A stretch of DNA of 64,000 nt from Artemisia argyi (taxonomy: Eukaryota; Streptophyta; Magnoliopsida; Asterales; Asteraceae). A program made the position numbers and the translations under genes. The notes under the pieces were generated by a model. The model ran no database searches. It saw nothing but the letters and a program-made list of their open reading frames with translations, and was not told where the DNA came from. Below are positions 45,769 to 57,128 of the stretch, piece after piece (position 1 is the stretch's first letter; each line of letters opens with the position of its first letter). The stretch lies in assembly GCA_030686995.1 (NCBI GenBank), contig CM060685.1:127125823-127189822 (forward strand), read 5' to 3'.

Positions 45769-47621
45769 AATGGAAGAATTCTTTAATGCTAAGATAACCG
45801 TACGATCAAAGGTTTTTTTCCTTGAAAAAAATTAAAGGTAAGTTGTCATGGAATTCAAATCGGATTAGATTGTTTAGAGATATTGTTTTTAGTCCATGGT
45901 TAGATATTCCAGGGCATGCGAATGATAATCATTTGTTAAATTTCGTTTTACAACATCAAGTAGAAATCAAAATTTTGTGTGATGATTGCCCCCCCCCCCC
46001 CCCAATAAATTACATAATTGGTAGCAATATTTTGCAATTTGGTCGTTATGAGTTTTTGTTTATGACGGGTTTTCTTTTTGGTGAATTGCTTCCTGAGATT
46101 GAAAATGATAAAAGCCCATTTGGTTTGCATATCTTTCCTAAAAAAAAGAACGATAAAAAGGTTACAGTAAAAGGGAGTGAGCTTTTAACTTTGTTCGAAA
46201 AAGATACACAGTTTGATGCATTAAATCATGAAGATGTTGTAAGAGTTAGCCTTTTGTTTGTGGCTGAGGTGATATTTATTGGTCGTGGGATTTGGTATAA
46301 TGTTCCCAACCATTTTTTTTGGGCATGGAATGTTTATCCCTTGGGCGAGTTCTTATGGAGACGTTTTTACAAGAATTTAGTGAACGTGGTGCCTAGGCAT
46401 TATGAAAGCTATTACAAGAAGAAGAAGGAAGAAGCCCCAAGTAAAACTGCAACATACAATTTTTATGGTTTTATGTGGGCTTTTAAGGTACGACTATGGT
46501 GCACCCTTTTTTTTCCTTCCAAATTGATTAGCATGTGCAAATCCTGGTATATCACTAATTGGATAACCATATGTTAAACTTGATTAAAAATTTAAAGAGC
46601 ATTTGCAATTTAGTCCAACTTTAAATGACTATATGTTATATTTTTACGCATATCATCTTTTTCTTGCATGTTAGATATGGATTCTCGAGAGTTACCCTAA
46701 CAGTCAAATATGGTGGAATAAAGACCCGAGTAAGATCCCACGTGCTCTAGCTTGGACAAAGGGTTCAACTTTCACAAAACGTGATTGTGGTAGAATGTTT
46801 GGGTCGGTAAGCATTTTCATTCTTTCATTTGATAAATATGTTACCACTGGTTTATATTTCTTATTGACAATATAATAATCTGTTACAAGGGTTCACATCC
46901 AATATTGGAGCTTCTTCCAACTAATGTTGAGAAATTGCAACTAATGTTCATAGCCAATAATTCTTATTGTATGAAGTTTGATCAAAAGAAAACACAAGAT
47001 GCTGAGGTAATATGTAAATTTCATCAAGCACTTACACTTAACCTCTTTTCACCACAACATTGAAAGTAATTCTAATACATATTTTCTTAGGTACATGTAC
47101 AAGGGCAAGACGTTGTTGTAAATGCTCCAGCTCAAGAGCATCTTGTAACCTCAACCTCAGCAAACGCCACCGGTAAACCAAACATATTTGCTGAGGTTGA
47201 GGCATTGAAGGCAATTATTTGGTTGATTGATAAACCAGGCGCGAATGTCGATGTACTTAATGATGTTAAAAAAAGACTTTCGATTGTTGAGGAAGCTTTG
47301 AACATACAACATCTAGAGATCAGATTTTAAATTCACAATTGCTAACAACTGTTGTTTTAACCAACAAATGAATACATATTTAATTTCATACTTCAAATGT
47401 TGTTAATAAAACTTCAAAATTAATGGCAGATCAATCTGTTATTGAACATTATGGTTCCAAAGATACAAATGTAAGTTGCTTATGTTTATATTTATGTATA
47501 TGCTTTTTTTTTCTTCATAAAAATTAGATTGTATTTTTAATTTCAGGATTCCAGTCCTATTCATGACAAATCTGATCAACAAAAATTAGTTGATGAAGAT
47601 TTAGTTTCCAAGGATGTAATG

Positions 47622-47697
<76 letters not shown>
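47622..47697. repeat. (ATT)n microsatellite in an intron
   Basis: About 25 ATT units immediately downstream of the donor after exon GATGTAATG, so the donor GTATTATT is made of the repeat itself. Confidence 0.95.
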
Positions 47698-47699
<2 letters not shown>

Positions 47700-48262
47700 A
47701 ATTTGTTAAATTTTAGTTTATTTGTAATTTCAGACAACAAGTCCGATTCATACTCATGTTGACGCTCATGATGGAGAAGTTGATCACCTAGATGTGATGA
47801 TGTCTGACATTAATGAAAAAAAATGTAAAGGTTAATTACATAGCTACTTAGTGGTATTTTTATTATATGTTATATTAATATGTTTTTAATTACATAGCCT
47901 AATCACAAAGACTGATGTATCATTCGAGACAGCAAAACCTGATGTTGTTGATGATGGACATGGCAACCTTACTTATCTTGACCCTGCAGCGTATCCATCG
48001 TCCATGTCACAACTTGAGACATTATGTGTTCCAACAAGACATTTTTCGGTAGTTGACACATTATGTGATCACATGCAAGTTGATGATCCCAATGATATTC
48101 ATTTACCTAATTTAAATGAACCATTTTCTCAATCGGCGGTTGATGTAAGTATATAATTTGAAATACACTTTTTAAAGTTCTTTGATACATTCTGATTCTT
48201 ATCTTATTTATGTATACTTACAGTGCAAGCATTTTGAAAATTATCATCAAGATGTTGATATG

Positions 48263-49621
48263 TGTTAATACAAATATCGCCTAAAAACGTTATTTATATT
48301 TTACGATCTTTGCTAAGTTTTGTTGATAACAAAGTATGAACTTTAGCTAAAAGTAAATTATCACTTTGAGTGTTTAAGTCTTGTTTAACTAATGTTTACA
48401 TTTCCTTTTAAACTAAACATTGGTTTTATTTCTTAAATTAGAAATAGTCACATCACATTTATGGCAAGTTTTGTCATTATGTATTTATGGCAAGTTATGT
48501 GTTTGACTTGCTTTCATGTTGCTTGCAAGTATCATGTTTGACTTACTTTAGGTGATGTGACATTGTTTGGTTGCTAGAAGTTATGTAACAAGACATTGTT
48601 TGGTTTGGGAAGTTATTGCATAAACCTACTGCAGACCCGGCGGTACCCTGGGGGTACACGGGCGGAACCCATCTGAGGGTTCCGCCTGATCCGCCAAGCT
48701 TGCAGTTTGGTTTGCTATAAATACCAAACCATTTGTTTGTTTTGTGTAACCCCTTTAGGACATATTTTCACATATTCTCTCAACTAACTCAGTAACCCTT
48801 GACTTGTGTGATTCTCTTATGTAGCAAGGAACTCCACAAGATCATTCAAGAAGTTGCAAGCTTCAACTCTAAAGTTGCAAGTCTTGGTAGCTTGGTCATG
48901 TATAAGCTTTGGTAGTTTATACTTCATGTGTGTCATGTATATAGAAGTAAGTGGTTAGTATTTTAGGCCTGAAAATACATAGAGTGTCGGGAGTGGTTGT
49001 ACCCTTGGTAAAGAACTCGACATCTAGCTTTGTGTCGGTAAAAGTGTAAGCGACGAGTGGGAGTGGTTGTACCCTTGTAAAAGAACTCGACATCTAGCTT
49101 TGTGTCGGTAAAAGTATAAGCGACGTGTAAGGTTTTCTCCGCCGGTGAAAGGAGCTTGTTGATTAGTGTTTATAACTCTCGAGTTGGAAACTCGGGGCGT
49201 GGATGTAGGGCAAGGAAAAAGAGTCCTTGTAGCCGAACCACGATAAACAATCGTGTTGTGGTTTGATCGTTTCTTTCTCTATCTTTGCTTATTGCATGTT
49301 GTTATTTAGTTAGAATTGTCAACCACATATAAAGCTTTTCAAAGAAGTAAAACAAGTAAAGTTGTCTTTATGTTTTCAAACAAATGTAAAAGCTTTTCAA
49401 AGAACTAAATAAGCAAAGTTAGGATCATCACAAGTAAAGCTTTTCAAAGTAAGAAACATGTATAATTAGAATTGATACTCACACTAAAAGCTTTTGAAAG
49501 AAACAAACATATAATGGTGTGTTTATATTATTGATCAAACCTAAAGTTATTTAAGGATATTTAAGTTTAAAATGATTTCAAAAAGAGGTAAACTATTCAA
49601 CCCCCCTTCTAGTTTTCCACA
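48263..49621 (+). repeat. Left LTR of the SIRE derivative
   Basis: Starts TGTTAATACAAATATCGCC and ends CTAGTTTTCCACA. A GC-rich hairpin module (48629-48695) lies about 20 bp upstream of a TATA box (TATAAATA, 48716-48723). Downstream, a direct repeat of AAAGAACTCGACATCTAGC (49011 and 49081 region, period about 70 bp) and several AAAGCTTTTCAAAG words occur in the leader. Confidence 0.92.
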
Positions 49622-49689
49622 ATTGGCATCAGGAGCTACGTTACCCGAGTTCCTTAAAATAAACTGTATTTTAAAACTTGGATCGATCC

Positions 49690-50451
49690 ATGGATTTTGA
49701 AAATCTCAAAGAAGGGGAGCCTATTCAAAACCCACCGCTATTTGAAAAAGAAAGCGTGCTTAAATGGAAAAGTAAATTTGAAAACCAAGATGATCAATTT
49801 GATCTCACATTTGAGTTAGAGGTCTTAGAAAAATTATTTGATAGATATTTACTTGAGATTAATACATGTACTACTAGTTTAAATGTTTTAAATGAAGGTG
49901 TAAGTGAAGATGACTTCTCATGGCGAGCTCTTGGTGGACTTGCTTGTTATTCATGGACTAACACGGATGAAGATGAAGTCAACCATCCGGTTTGTGATTC
50001 TCTCTTAGCTAAATCACCAAGCAAGGTACATTTTGAAACCAAACATTTTTGCCTTGACACATTTATCCTAGAGTTCCCTAAAACAGAAAATAAGTCTAAA
50101 CTTTCATGCAACATGTACCTAAAAACTATCTTTAACGATGAAACTTCAAGATCTTGTGTAAACACTTTTGAAAAAGAAATCATGTTAGAAGATAAGATGT
50201 CTAGACTTGAGAGTCATGTTGAAATTGATTTAGAATGTAAAGTATGTCTAGAGTACAAACATGAAATTCTAAAACAAAATGAAAAAGGAAAAATGATTCC
50301 TAAATTTGAAGAAAGTTTAAAAACTCTTGAAAGTTGTTTGAAGAATCAAAGGTCATTTAGAGATAGAACCGGATTAGGATTTAACTCTAATGAATCATCA
50401 ATAAGTAAAACAAAACATGTTGTGTTTGTGAAACCTAAGAATGTATTGTAG
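49690..50451 (+). CDS. Gag-like remnant ORF
   Basis: ATG 49690 (MDFENLKEGEPIQNPPLFEK), about 253 codons. The start resembles SIRE gag N-termini (a PPLFE motif followed by a W-K-x-R/K-F segment, here LKWKSKFEN). After about 35 residues the sequence no longer resembles gag; it is charged, helical-looking and has a Cys pair (ECKVCLEYKHE). No zinc knuckle is present. It lies 69 bp after the LTR in the normal gag position. It may be a truncated and replaced gag; function is unknown. Codons are intact to the stop at 50449-50451. Confidence 0.6.
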   Translation: MDFENLKEGEPIQNPPLFEKESVLKWKSKFENQDDQFDLTFELEVLEKLFDRYLLEINTCTTSLNVLNEGVSEDDFSWRALGGLACYSWTNTDEDEVNHPVCDSLLAKSPSKVHFETKHFCLDTFILEFPKTENKSKLSCNMYLKTIFNDETSRSCVNTFEKEIMLEDKMSRLESHVEIDLECKVCLEYKHEILKQNEKGKMIPKFEESLKTLESCLKNQRSFRDRTGLGFNSNESSISKTKHVVFVKPKNVL

Positions 50452-52271
50452 ATGTTACTCTAGCTCTAGTAGGAACACATGATAAAGGGATAAAAATATC
50501 ATGGTCAATACTTTTACGTGTCTTTCTAACTTTCTTGGATTTATAAGAAGTTGTGTTTAGCCTCTCTACGTATCAAGATTATTTGTTTTTTATTTATCTT
50601 CTTGATGGCTAATCTATGGAGCTTAAAAGGTACACATCTCTTCAACTTACCTTTTTATGTTTCTTGTTGATTAGTAGTATGATTTGTCATAAGTGTTAGT
50701 AGTAGTCTTTAATATAAGGTATTTATGTTATGTGAGTAACAATGAGGATTAGATCCTTCATAAGTAAAGTGGTTTAATACTATTTCTATTAGGAGATATA
50801 AGGTGTCTGGTCTCGTCTAATCTTTTGGAAAAATACACGAGTAACTCTTGAGTAAGTCTCACTTAATTCTTATCTACAAGTGAGTGAACTAAGAATCTCT
50901 TAAGTGATAAGACAACCAACACTTTTGTGATGCTTGCAAATCTAGCAAAACCCCAACATTTCACAAACACTTATAGTACAAAAGTCGTTTGGTATTATAC
51001 CCTATATTTTCAATAGCATCTTAAGTCCAATCATTCTTTTGCTAAAAGCTTCACGAAAGACACACAAAGTAAAATTAATCAGTTGAATTTTATTTGAATG
51101 ATTGGGGAGAAAATGATTTATTAAACTTCTAGGATGTGAACATCAAACTCGACCCATAGTCTTATGATGTTGCACATCTTAGACATTTACACTTATAAGG
51201 TCTTAAGAAAATAAACCCAAAGAGTCGAGGAATCATTGAATTTAACATTCAATGAAAGACCACCTCCTTCTAAGATATCATCTTTGGTAGATGATGACTT
51301 AGTCGAAAGCCCAACATTGATAAGACAAGTTTGTCAAAATCAATAACAAGGAAGATGGACTATCAAAAATTGAAAAACAACATCCTTTCATATTGTGTCA
51401 AAAATTAAGTCAAGCAATATCAAAAGGAATGTTAATTTTTGAAAGATTATTTATTAACTTAAGCAAGCTCCAAAAGTAAGGGATAATCACTCAAGAACAT
51501 TCCTAGTTCTTCAATTGTTCACAAAAATTAAGTCCTTGATGACTCATCAAGAATAAGATTAGTTAATCCGTAGGTAAAACTAAAACATAGAGAAATGTTT
51601 GGGAGTATACTTGTTCTTACAACAAATGTAACTCAACATTATGTTTAGTGCTTGTCTATGTGCTCGTTTTTTTTTAGAAGATCCTAAAAACAACTCTTTC
51701 GAAAGAGCTTGCTTGGATTCACTTAAAGGTACTACACCACTAGGATTATGGTGTCCCAAAAGAACGGGAAGAGAAACCATAATGTATGCCAAATGGAATT
51801 GCACCGGTAATAAGTTGATAAGAAAAGCACAAGTGGTACTTGCACTTTTAATACTTACTTACCCAATGATTCTCCAAAACGCTGAATGATCTCATATGAG
51901 TATTTAATGAAGAAGCACATCAACAAGCTCCACTTGAACAAGCTAATTCGTATCAACAAAGGAATTTCTTCATCAACAATGTTATCTCGTCAACAAAGGA
52001 TGCATCGACTTCAGCAACAATTTAATTCATCACAGTCTTTACAGACATATTGTGATCCATCATCACCGTCTTGTTAAAATTGTTCATTGAGGAACATATT
52101 AACTAAGAAAGTTTTTCTACGTCAATCATTCCATCAACGTTTTCACTAAACCTCTTGAATGTGAAACATTCATCATTCCTAGGCTTAGTCATACACAATA
52201 AGACTTAAAATCCTAGGTTTGAACATTAGGGTAAAACCACAAAAATCAAGACAATTCCCTTTTGATTTTTC
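50452..52271 (+). pseudogene. Scraps of RT-RNase H
   Basis: Most of pol is gone. At 51641-51770 CLCARFFLEDPKNNSFERAC and LKGTTPLGLWCPKR match the end of copia RT in spacing and sequence. At about 52127-52170 VFTKPLECETF matches the RNase H end. Frames between are closed and the catalytic motifs are missing. 50452-51590 has no recognisable coding content. Confidence 0.65.
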
Positions 52272-52339
52272 CTGCAGACACCCACGGCACCCTCAGACCA
52301 TACGGGCGGAACCCATTTTTTGGTTCCGCCTGGTCCGCC
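52272..52339 (+). promoter_or_regulatory. Hairpin module, internal copy 1
   Basis: Begins CTGCAGACACCCACGGCACC and contains GGGCGGAACCCA, then TGGTTCCGCCTGGTCCGCC. It matches the LTR module at 48629-48695 in order and content. It lies upstream of the first extra ORF, with a possible spliced leader between. Confidence 0.7.
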
Positions 52340-52487
52340 GATTCCACAGATTGTTTTTAATCTAAATTTCAAAACCAAACACCCTCCTCATTTAGTCATT
52401 CACCTTCAAACTATCATTACCCTCTCAAAAACACATAACCATACGAATTTTAGGGCTTCTAATCCAATCTCTTTAAATCCAACTAAC

Positions 52488-53015
52488 TTTGTAAGTATTC
52501 CAATCACAACTACATTTTTAATTTAATCATAACATTTTTGCTTACAATCATTAACTAGAATCCTAGGGCTTTTGCATAAAAACTTCATGATTCATGAAAA
52601 ACTTGGTGGCTAGTCAATTATGTATTCCATTAAGTTAAGAAATGTATCTTCTCATTGTTACCTTAATTTACCAAACACACCAAGAGCATTATTTTTCTAA
52701 TTGCAACACAATTCATCACCACATTGTTAAAACAAATGAAAAACATCATTGAAACATCACTTGCATATTATCTCTTGAATGCTAAAGGGAATACATAACC
52801 AATATGTATTTTCGGGTACATTCAATCGAAGATATATTCAATTAGGAGAGTTTTCGGTTATCTTTTGTTTTCATAACATTACTTCACAAACAAAACAATT
52901 TGGGCATCAAAATGAGTCAATATAACCAAGTCTCCTCATTGTTTGCATAAAGGAACACATTAGAACATGCACATTGATTAAAAAGTCATTAACATATAAT
53001 TCTTGTGTTTTCTAG
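52488..53015 (+). other. Putative leader intron before first extra ORF
   Basis: A donor-like CTTTGTAAGTATTCC is at about 52485-52499 and an acceptor-like TTGTGTTTTCTAG ends at 53014, nine bases before the ATG at 53024. The sequence before the donor is CA/CT-rich and resembles a 5' UTR. The 520-bp interval is AT-rich with stops in all frames. Splicing is inferred only. Confidence 0.4.
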
Positions 53016-53023
53016 GAATCAAC

Positions 53024-54133
53024 ATGCCTAACGCAAATCAAACCGATCACGTGGAAACCCTTAAGTACTTGCCCAAACACCATAGGACTAAAGGTCTTAA
53101 CAAAGTTCAAGTAGAAACCTTTAAGGCACTAGAAAAACGCTATGTTCATGAAGGTAGAACAATTGATCCATCCTTTCTAGAAGGAACATCTATTCGCCAA
53201 AACTTTGCCGCAATCAACTTTGATTGTCTTCTTGATATTAATGAGCCAATTTGCCCTAGGTTCGTACTAGAATTCTATGCAACCGTAGAACTCTTCACCG
53301 ATGAGTCGGGTAAGATATCATTAACTTTCAAAACAAATCAAATACCAAATTTCATAGACCTAAAAGACTTAGCTATCATCCTTGGTGTTCCTAATGAAGG
53401 TACTTATCTTTACACGGATAAGTGGCCTATTTCAAGCCTAGACTCAATTGAGCGTTTTCATCCATACAACAATCCTCTTGTTAGTAAGGAAACAATTAAG
53501 GAACATCTCTTTGTTAGAGCCTCCACCACTAGGAAAAATCGTTCGGGGAATATTGTGGATAAGGACCCATTTGGTATGGAGACCAATGAGCTTAAACCAA
53601 AATTTAAGAAGTGGGAAGAAATTCTTAGAGCCAATGTCATAAGTACCATAGGAAATAGGGATCATGTTAACACATGCCTTTGCTACATGCTTTATAGCAT
53701 TTCCATTGGTCAACCATTCAACTTAGCCTACTACCTAGCCCGACGAATGGCCGACATACCTTTAGTTGGAAAAACCGCCCTTCCATATGGAATGTTTGTT
53801 ACTCGGCTATTTAGAGCAATTTCACCCATTCCTCCTAATGACAAAGGAATGCACCTTGACTATTCTCTTGTCCCTCACATCTTCGTTCCTCTAAGTGATA
53901 AACGAGTTTTCAAAAATAAGGGCAAACGTACTCGATCACCTACTCCATCTTCATCATCATCCGGCATGAGCGACGATGATAATCTACCAAACTCTAAGTT
54001 ACCTCCTTTAGAATATCTTCAAGCTCTCCCCATCATTGACAATGCTTCCGAAGAATTCAAGCAAACCAAAGGAATGTTCAAGTGTTTTGGAAGGTACCTA
54101 AACAAGCTCAAAAAGAAGATTGACCGGTTGTGA
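53024..54133 (+). CDS. Extra ORF A of the SIRE derivative (369 aa)
   Basis: ATG 53024 (MPNANQTDHVETLKYL) to TGA 54131-54133, intact. The centre carries NFAAINFDCLLDINEPICPR, FVLEFYATVELFTDESGKIS, IPNFIDLKDLAIILGVPNEG, GNRDHVNTCLCYMLYSISIG, FNLAYYLARRMADIPL and LPYGMFVTRLFRAI. From memory, proteins with this FVLEFY ... NLAYY ... PYGM pattern are frequent in Asteraceae retroelements and may fall in a Pfam family labelled putative plant transposon protein. The C-terminus has a Ser-rich linker, then a basic tail (GRYLNKLKKKIDRL). No signal peptide or membrane segment is seen. Function is unknown. Intactness in an element lacking pol is notable. Confidence 0.8.
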   Translation: MPNANQTDHVETLKYLPKHHRTKGLNKVQVETFKALEKRYVHEGRTIDPSFLEGTSIRQNFAAINFDCLLDINEPICPRFVLEFYATVELFTDESGKISLTFKTNQIPNFIDLKDLAIILGVPNEGTYLYTDKWPISSLDSIERFHPYNNPLVSKETIKEHLFVRASTTRKNRSGNIVDKDPFGMETNELKPKFKKWEEILRANVISTIGNRDHVNTCLCYMLYSISIGQPFNLAYYLARRMADIPLVGKTALPYGMFVTRLFRAISPIPPNDKGMHLDYSLVPHIFVPLSDKRVFKNKGKRTRSPTPSSSSSGMSDDDNLPNSKLPPLEYLQALPIIDNASEEFKQTKGMFKCFGRYLNKLKKKIDRL

Positions 54134-54503
54134 GAAGATTAAGGAGCGTTTGTCTTATGTGTGCTTTAGAAGCGTCTTTGTGTTAAAACTATGTGAAATT
54201 ATGTGATTTGTATTACTTCTCATATTCATGTCTTATTACGTTTGATGGATTATGTTTTGTATGCTCTTTTATGATTAATGACAATATTGATGGTATTTGT
54301 CAATTTCATGCTTATGTTAATTTTCACTAAGGTTAGTGAAAATCGTTAGCCCCCGGCCAAAGTCCTAAGAGATGAGTGTCCATATGCCTAATTTTTGCAT
54401 TTCCTAACCAGATATGAATTAAATTTTTAGTTTTAGGACTTTTTGAAAATTTTGAAAATCGTCTCGCGGGTTTAAATCGCATTCTGTCCCATTTTTCAGC
54501 TCT

Positions 54504-54639
54504 GGCGGAACAGGCGGATCCCAAATTTGGGTTCCGCCCGTCCAAAACCTGGGTAACCCAGGTTTGGCCCAACGGACCAGACGGAACCCAGATTTGGGTT
54601 CCGCCTGTGTATTCCCAGGGTGCCGCCAGTCATCTGCAG
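54504..54639 (-). promoter_or_regulatory. Hairpin module, internal copy 2 (inverted, partly doubled)
   Basis: On the minus strand it begins CTGCAGATGACTGGCGGCAC (54639 down), continues CCTGGGAATACACAGGCGGA, then GGGTTCCGTCTGGTCCG, the same layout as the LTR module but reversed. A second GGCGGAACCCA/TGGGATCCGCC pair (54504-54545) follows. It lies between the two extra ORFs. Confidence 0.7.
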
Positions 54640-55037
54640 AAAATTTTTGCCATTTTTCTTAAATTCATAACTTGATTTAGTGTCAAATCATTATCCTAAG
54701 TGAGAAACATTCTTCATTAACACCAACAACCATATTGGAACAAACCTCAATCACTAAAACAATTAGTAAGACACTTCCCGCCAAAATTCAAATTCAAAAA
54801 AAAAAAATTAACCAACCAAAGGAACCCTTTTAAAGGATCCTTCAAACCTTTGATACATTTTCAACCAAACCACTTCCATGATCACAAAGCATTGAGTGCT
54901 TAGGTTGGTCTTTCACTCCATCCTATTCATTGGATTGACCTCAAATGATGTGACATGGTCATGAAAATCATTTGACACCTCAATCTTTGAATAGTAAAAC
55001 ATCAAATCCAAACACTATTTCAACACCTTTCTCATCC

Positions 55038-55044
55038 TATAAAA
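55038..55044 (+). promoter_or_regulatory. TATA box before extra ORF B
   Basis: TATAAAA lies 88 bp upstream of the ATG at 55126, with a CA-rich leader (CACAACAATTCAAATC, CACCAATCAAG) between. The reading frame runs open upstream into this leader, but ATG at 55126 is the first good start. Confidence 0.5.
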
Positions 55045-55125
55045 TTGAAAGCTCCACAACAATTCAAATCAAACCATCACCAATCAAGTCTTCTTCTCTC
55101 AAACACCAAAACCAAAACCTTTGAA

Positions 55126-56274
55126 ATGACCAAATCCAACACCTCATCCGAGTCATCAAAATCATGTGCTAAAACCACTAGGATTAGTGTGAAAACTTGT
55201 TGCTTCAACAAAACCACCAAGTCAAGCTCATCATCATCAAGTGATGCCTCACTAAACATCTCTTCACCTATCCAAGATTTTCTCAACCTTACTACCTCAA
55301 CTACACCCTCAACACATTGTAATACCAATGTGATTACCATTCAAGATTTGCTCAATCTTGCCACTCCACCACCTTCTCCACCACTTTGCAACTCAAACCT
55401 AGCCTCTAACCCATTACCAACTAGACTTTTGAGTGTGTCAACCTCACCTTCCCAACAAGATTTTAAATCAAAAACTCCTTCACCTCAATCACCAACACCC
55501 ACACCAATGGAACTTTTCCATACACCACCAACATCACCAACACTCAATTTGGAAACTTTTGATGATCTATCATCAAGTCCACCATCTTTCTCACTTTTTG
55601 ATACCGTTGCTCAAATGGAAACCCAACAACAACCTAGTGAGCAACTTAATGATGAACCCCATTACCCATCTATGGTAGAACGGTTGGCTTACCGTTATGC
55701 TAGACCCTCCATTTTTCCAAATGATCAAGGTCATACCCACCAACAATCATTTGTGTTTCACCCAATTTACAAAGACCTTCATGGCAATTCTTCCGGCGAA
55801 CCAAGCTTCCGCCATTTTGTTCAAAATCAACAACCACTACCACAACAACAATCACCACAACAACAAAATTCCCAAAATTTTGAAACTCTACTTTCTTCTT
55901 ATAAGAAAATAGAAACATCCTTATGGGAAAAACCTCCAACCATGAATGAGGAAATAAGTACTCATTTAGCCCACCTTAAGGCCTTCAAACGAATGGTTGA
56001 CTCTCAAATCAACCATGTTATGGAATTTCATATGGCATTAGACTCAACAAGTGAAGGAAGCAAACACACCTCTCAACCATCCACATTTGCTCCTTCAAGT
56101 TCAAACTATCCACCACCATCATTCCCCCGCCATGATTGCGGACATTGGGAGAGAACCGCTCACATTAGTGAAAGATGTCGAACGGAACTTCGTGAGTTAT
56201 CCGAAGAAATGAGGTTTATTCTAAACCACATTTTGGAGCGTCTACAATCCTTGTCTCACCCACCTCAACCTTAG
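55126..56274 (+). CDS. Extra ORF B of the SIRE derivative (382 aa)
   Basis: ATG 55126 (MTKSNTSSESSKS) to TAG 56272-56274, intact. The N-terminal half is Ser/Thr/Pro-rich with two copies of an IQDFLNLTT / IQDLLNLATPP motif. The middle is Gln/Pro-rich (QQPLPQQQSPQQQNSQN). The C-terminal third is likely helical: KIETSLWEKPPTMNEEISTH, LKAFKRMVDSQINHVMEFHM, and the end RTELRELSEEMRFILNHILE. A Cys/His cluster (HDCGHWERTAHISERC) lies near residue 345. I do not recognise a family. It lies 1 kb after ORF A and before two short GGGGGAG tracts. It may be co-expressed with ORF A or have its own promoter. Confidence 0.7.
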   Translation: MTKSNTSSESSKSCAKTTRISVKTCCFNKTTKSSSSSSSDASLNISSPIQDFLNLTTSTTPSTHCNTNVITIQDLLNLATPPPSPPLCNSNLASNPLPTRLLSVSTSPSQQDFKSKTPSPQSPTPTPMELFHTPPTSPTLNLETFDDLSSSPPSFSLFDTVAQMETQQQPSEQLNDEPHYPSMVERLAYRYARPSIFPNDQGHTHQQSFVFHPIYKDLHGNSSGEPSFRHFVQNQQPLPQQQSPQQQNSQNFETLLSSYKKIETSLWEKPPTMNEEISTHLAHLKAFKRMVDSQINHVMEFHMALDSTSEGSKHTSQPSTFAPSSSNYPPPSFPRHDCGHWERTAHISERCRTELRELSEEMRFILNHILERLQSLSHPPQP

Positions 56275-57128
56275 AGTCTCCAAAATGAAACGAACCCGTT
56301 TCTATTGGAAAATGTCCCCATTTTAACCAACAAACCAAAACCAAGACACCTCCTCACCTCTCCAAATAAAACCCGCTACAACCTTCAACCCACATTTTTC
56401 ATCCTTAAAACAACCCAATCCTTGTTTTTGGATAATGTTTCTCATTAAGGAAAATGATGATTTCCTTGTAGCATTTTATGTTCTTAGTTTATTTTTTAGT
56501 TTTTCTTTGTAGGATGTTGTCATCTTAATTTTGTGTCTTTGACTCTCTAAGAGTCAAATTTTTACAAGTTAAATGAAATTAATTCTACAACAAGATTTGA
56601 AGGGTTTGATTGACCATTTAGGTATAATGAGTGAACTATACCTTGATATGGTACCATACATAAATCTTGTGCTAACCTCTCTTTTTGTAGGTTCATTATT
56701 CATGTTTTCCTTCCTTGAAAACTCCATTTAGGGGAGTAACATTCAAGGGGGAGCATGAGTCTTGCTTTATTCCGCTTCACAACTCTTAGTTGTGTTTTTA
56801 AACATGAAATGCTTTCATGACTTATCTTGTGCGGAAACTAACTTTTCTTTTGTAGGTTCAAAATCCGTGTCTCCTCTCTTGGCACTCCATTTAGGGGGAG
56901 TATCAACCAAGGGGGAGCATGCCTATAATTCCGCTTCGCTACTCTTCTTTTTGTTTCGACAAAAAGGGGGAGAATTTATATGAAACTTGCTCTATTATTT
57001 TAAACTTCCGCGTAGCTAACTCTTTGCAAAAACAAGTTTCATTACTAACTTTATAAGACTTAACACTAAATCTTATTACTTACTTTTAAATAAAGTTTAT
57101 GTTTTGTCATCAACAAAAAGGGGGAGAT
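56275..57128 (+). other. 3' internal region with repeated purine tracts
   Basis: Non-coding. AAGGGGGAGCATG occurs at about 56747 and 56909, AAAAAGGGGGAGAATTTAT at about 56964, and the terminal tract AAAAAGGGGGAGATTG at 57115-57130. Multiple polypurine-like tracts suggest duplicated plus-strand priming sites. CATTTAGGGG and TTCCGCTTC words repeat between them. Confidence 0.6.
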
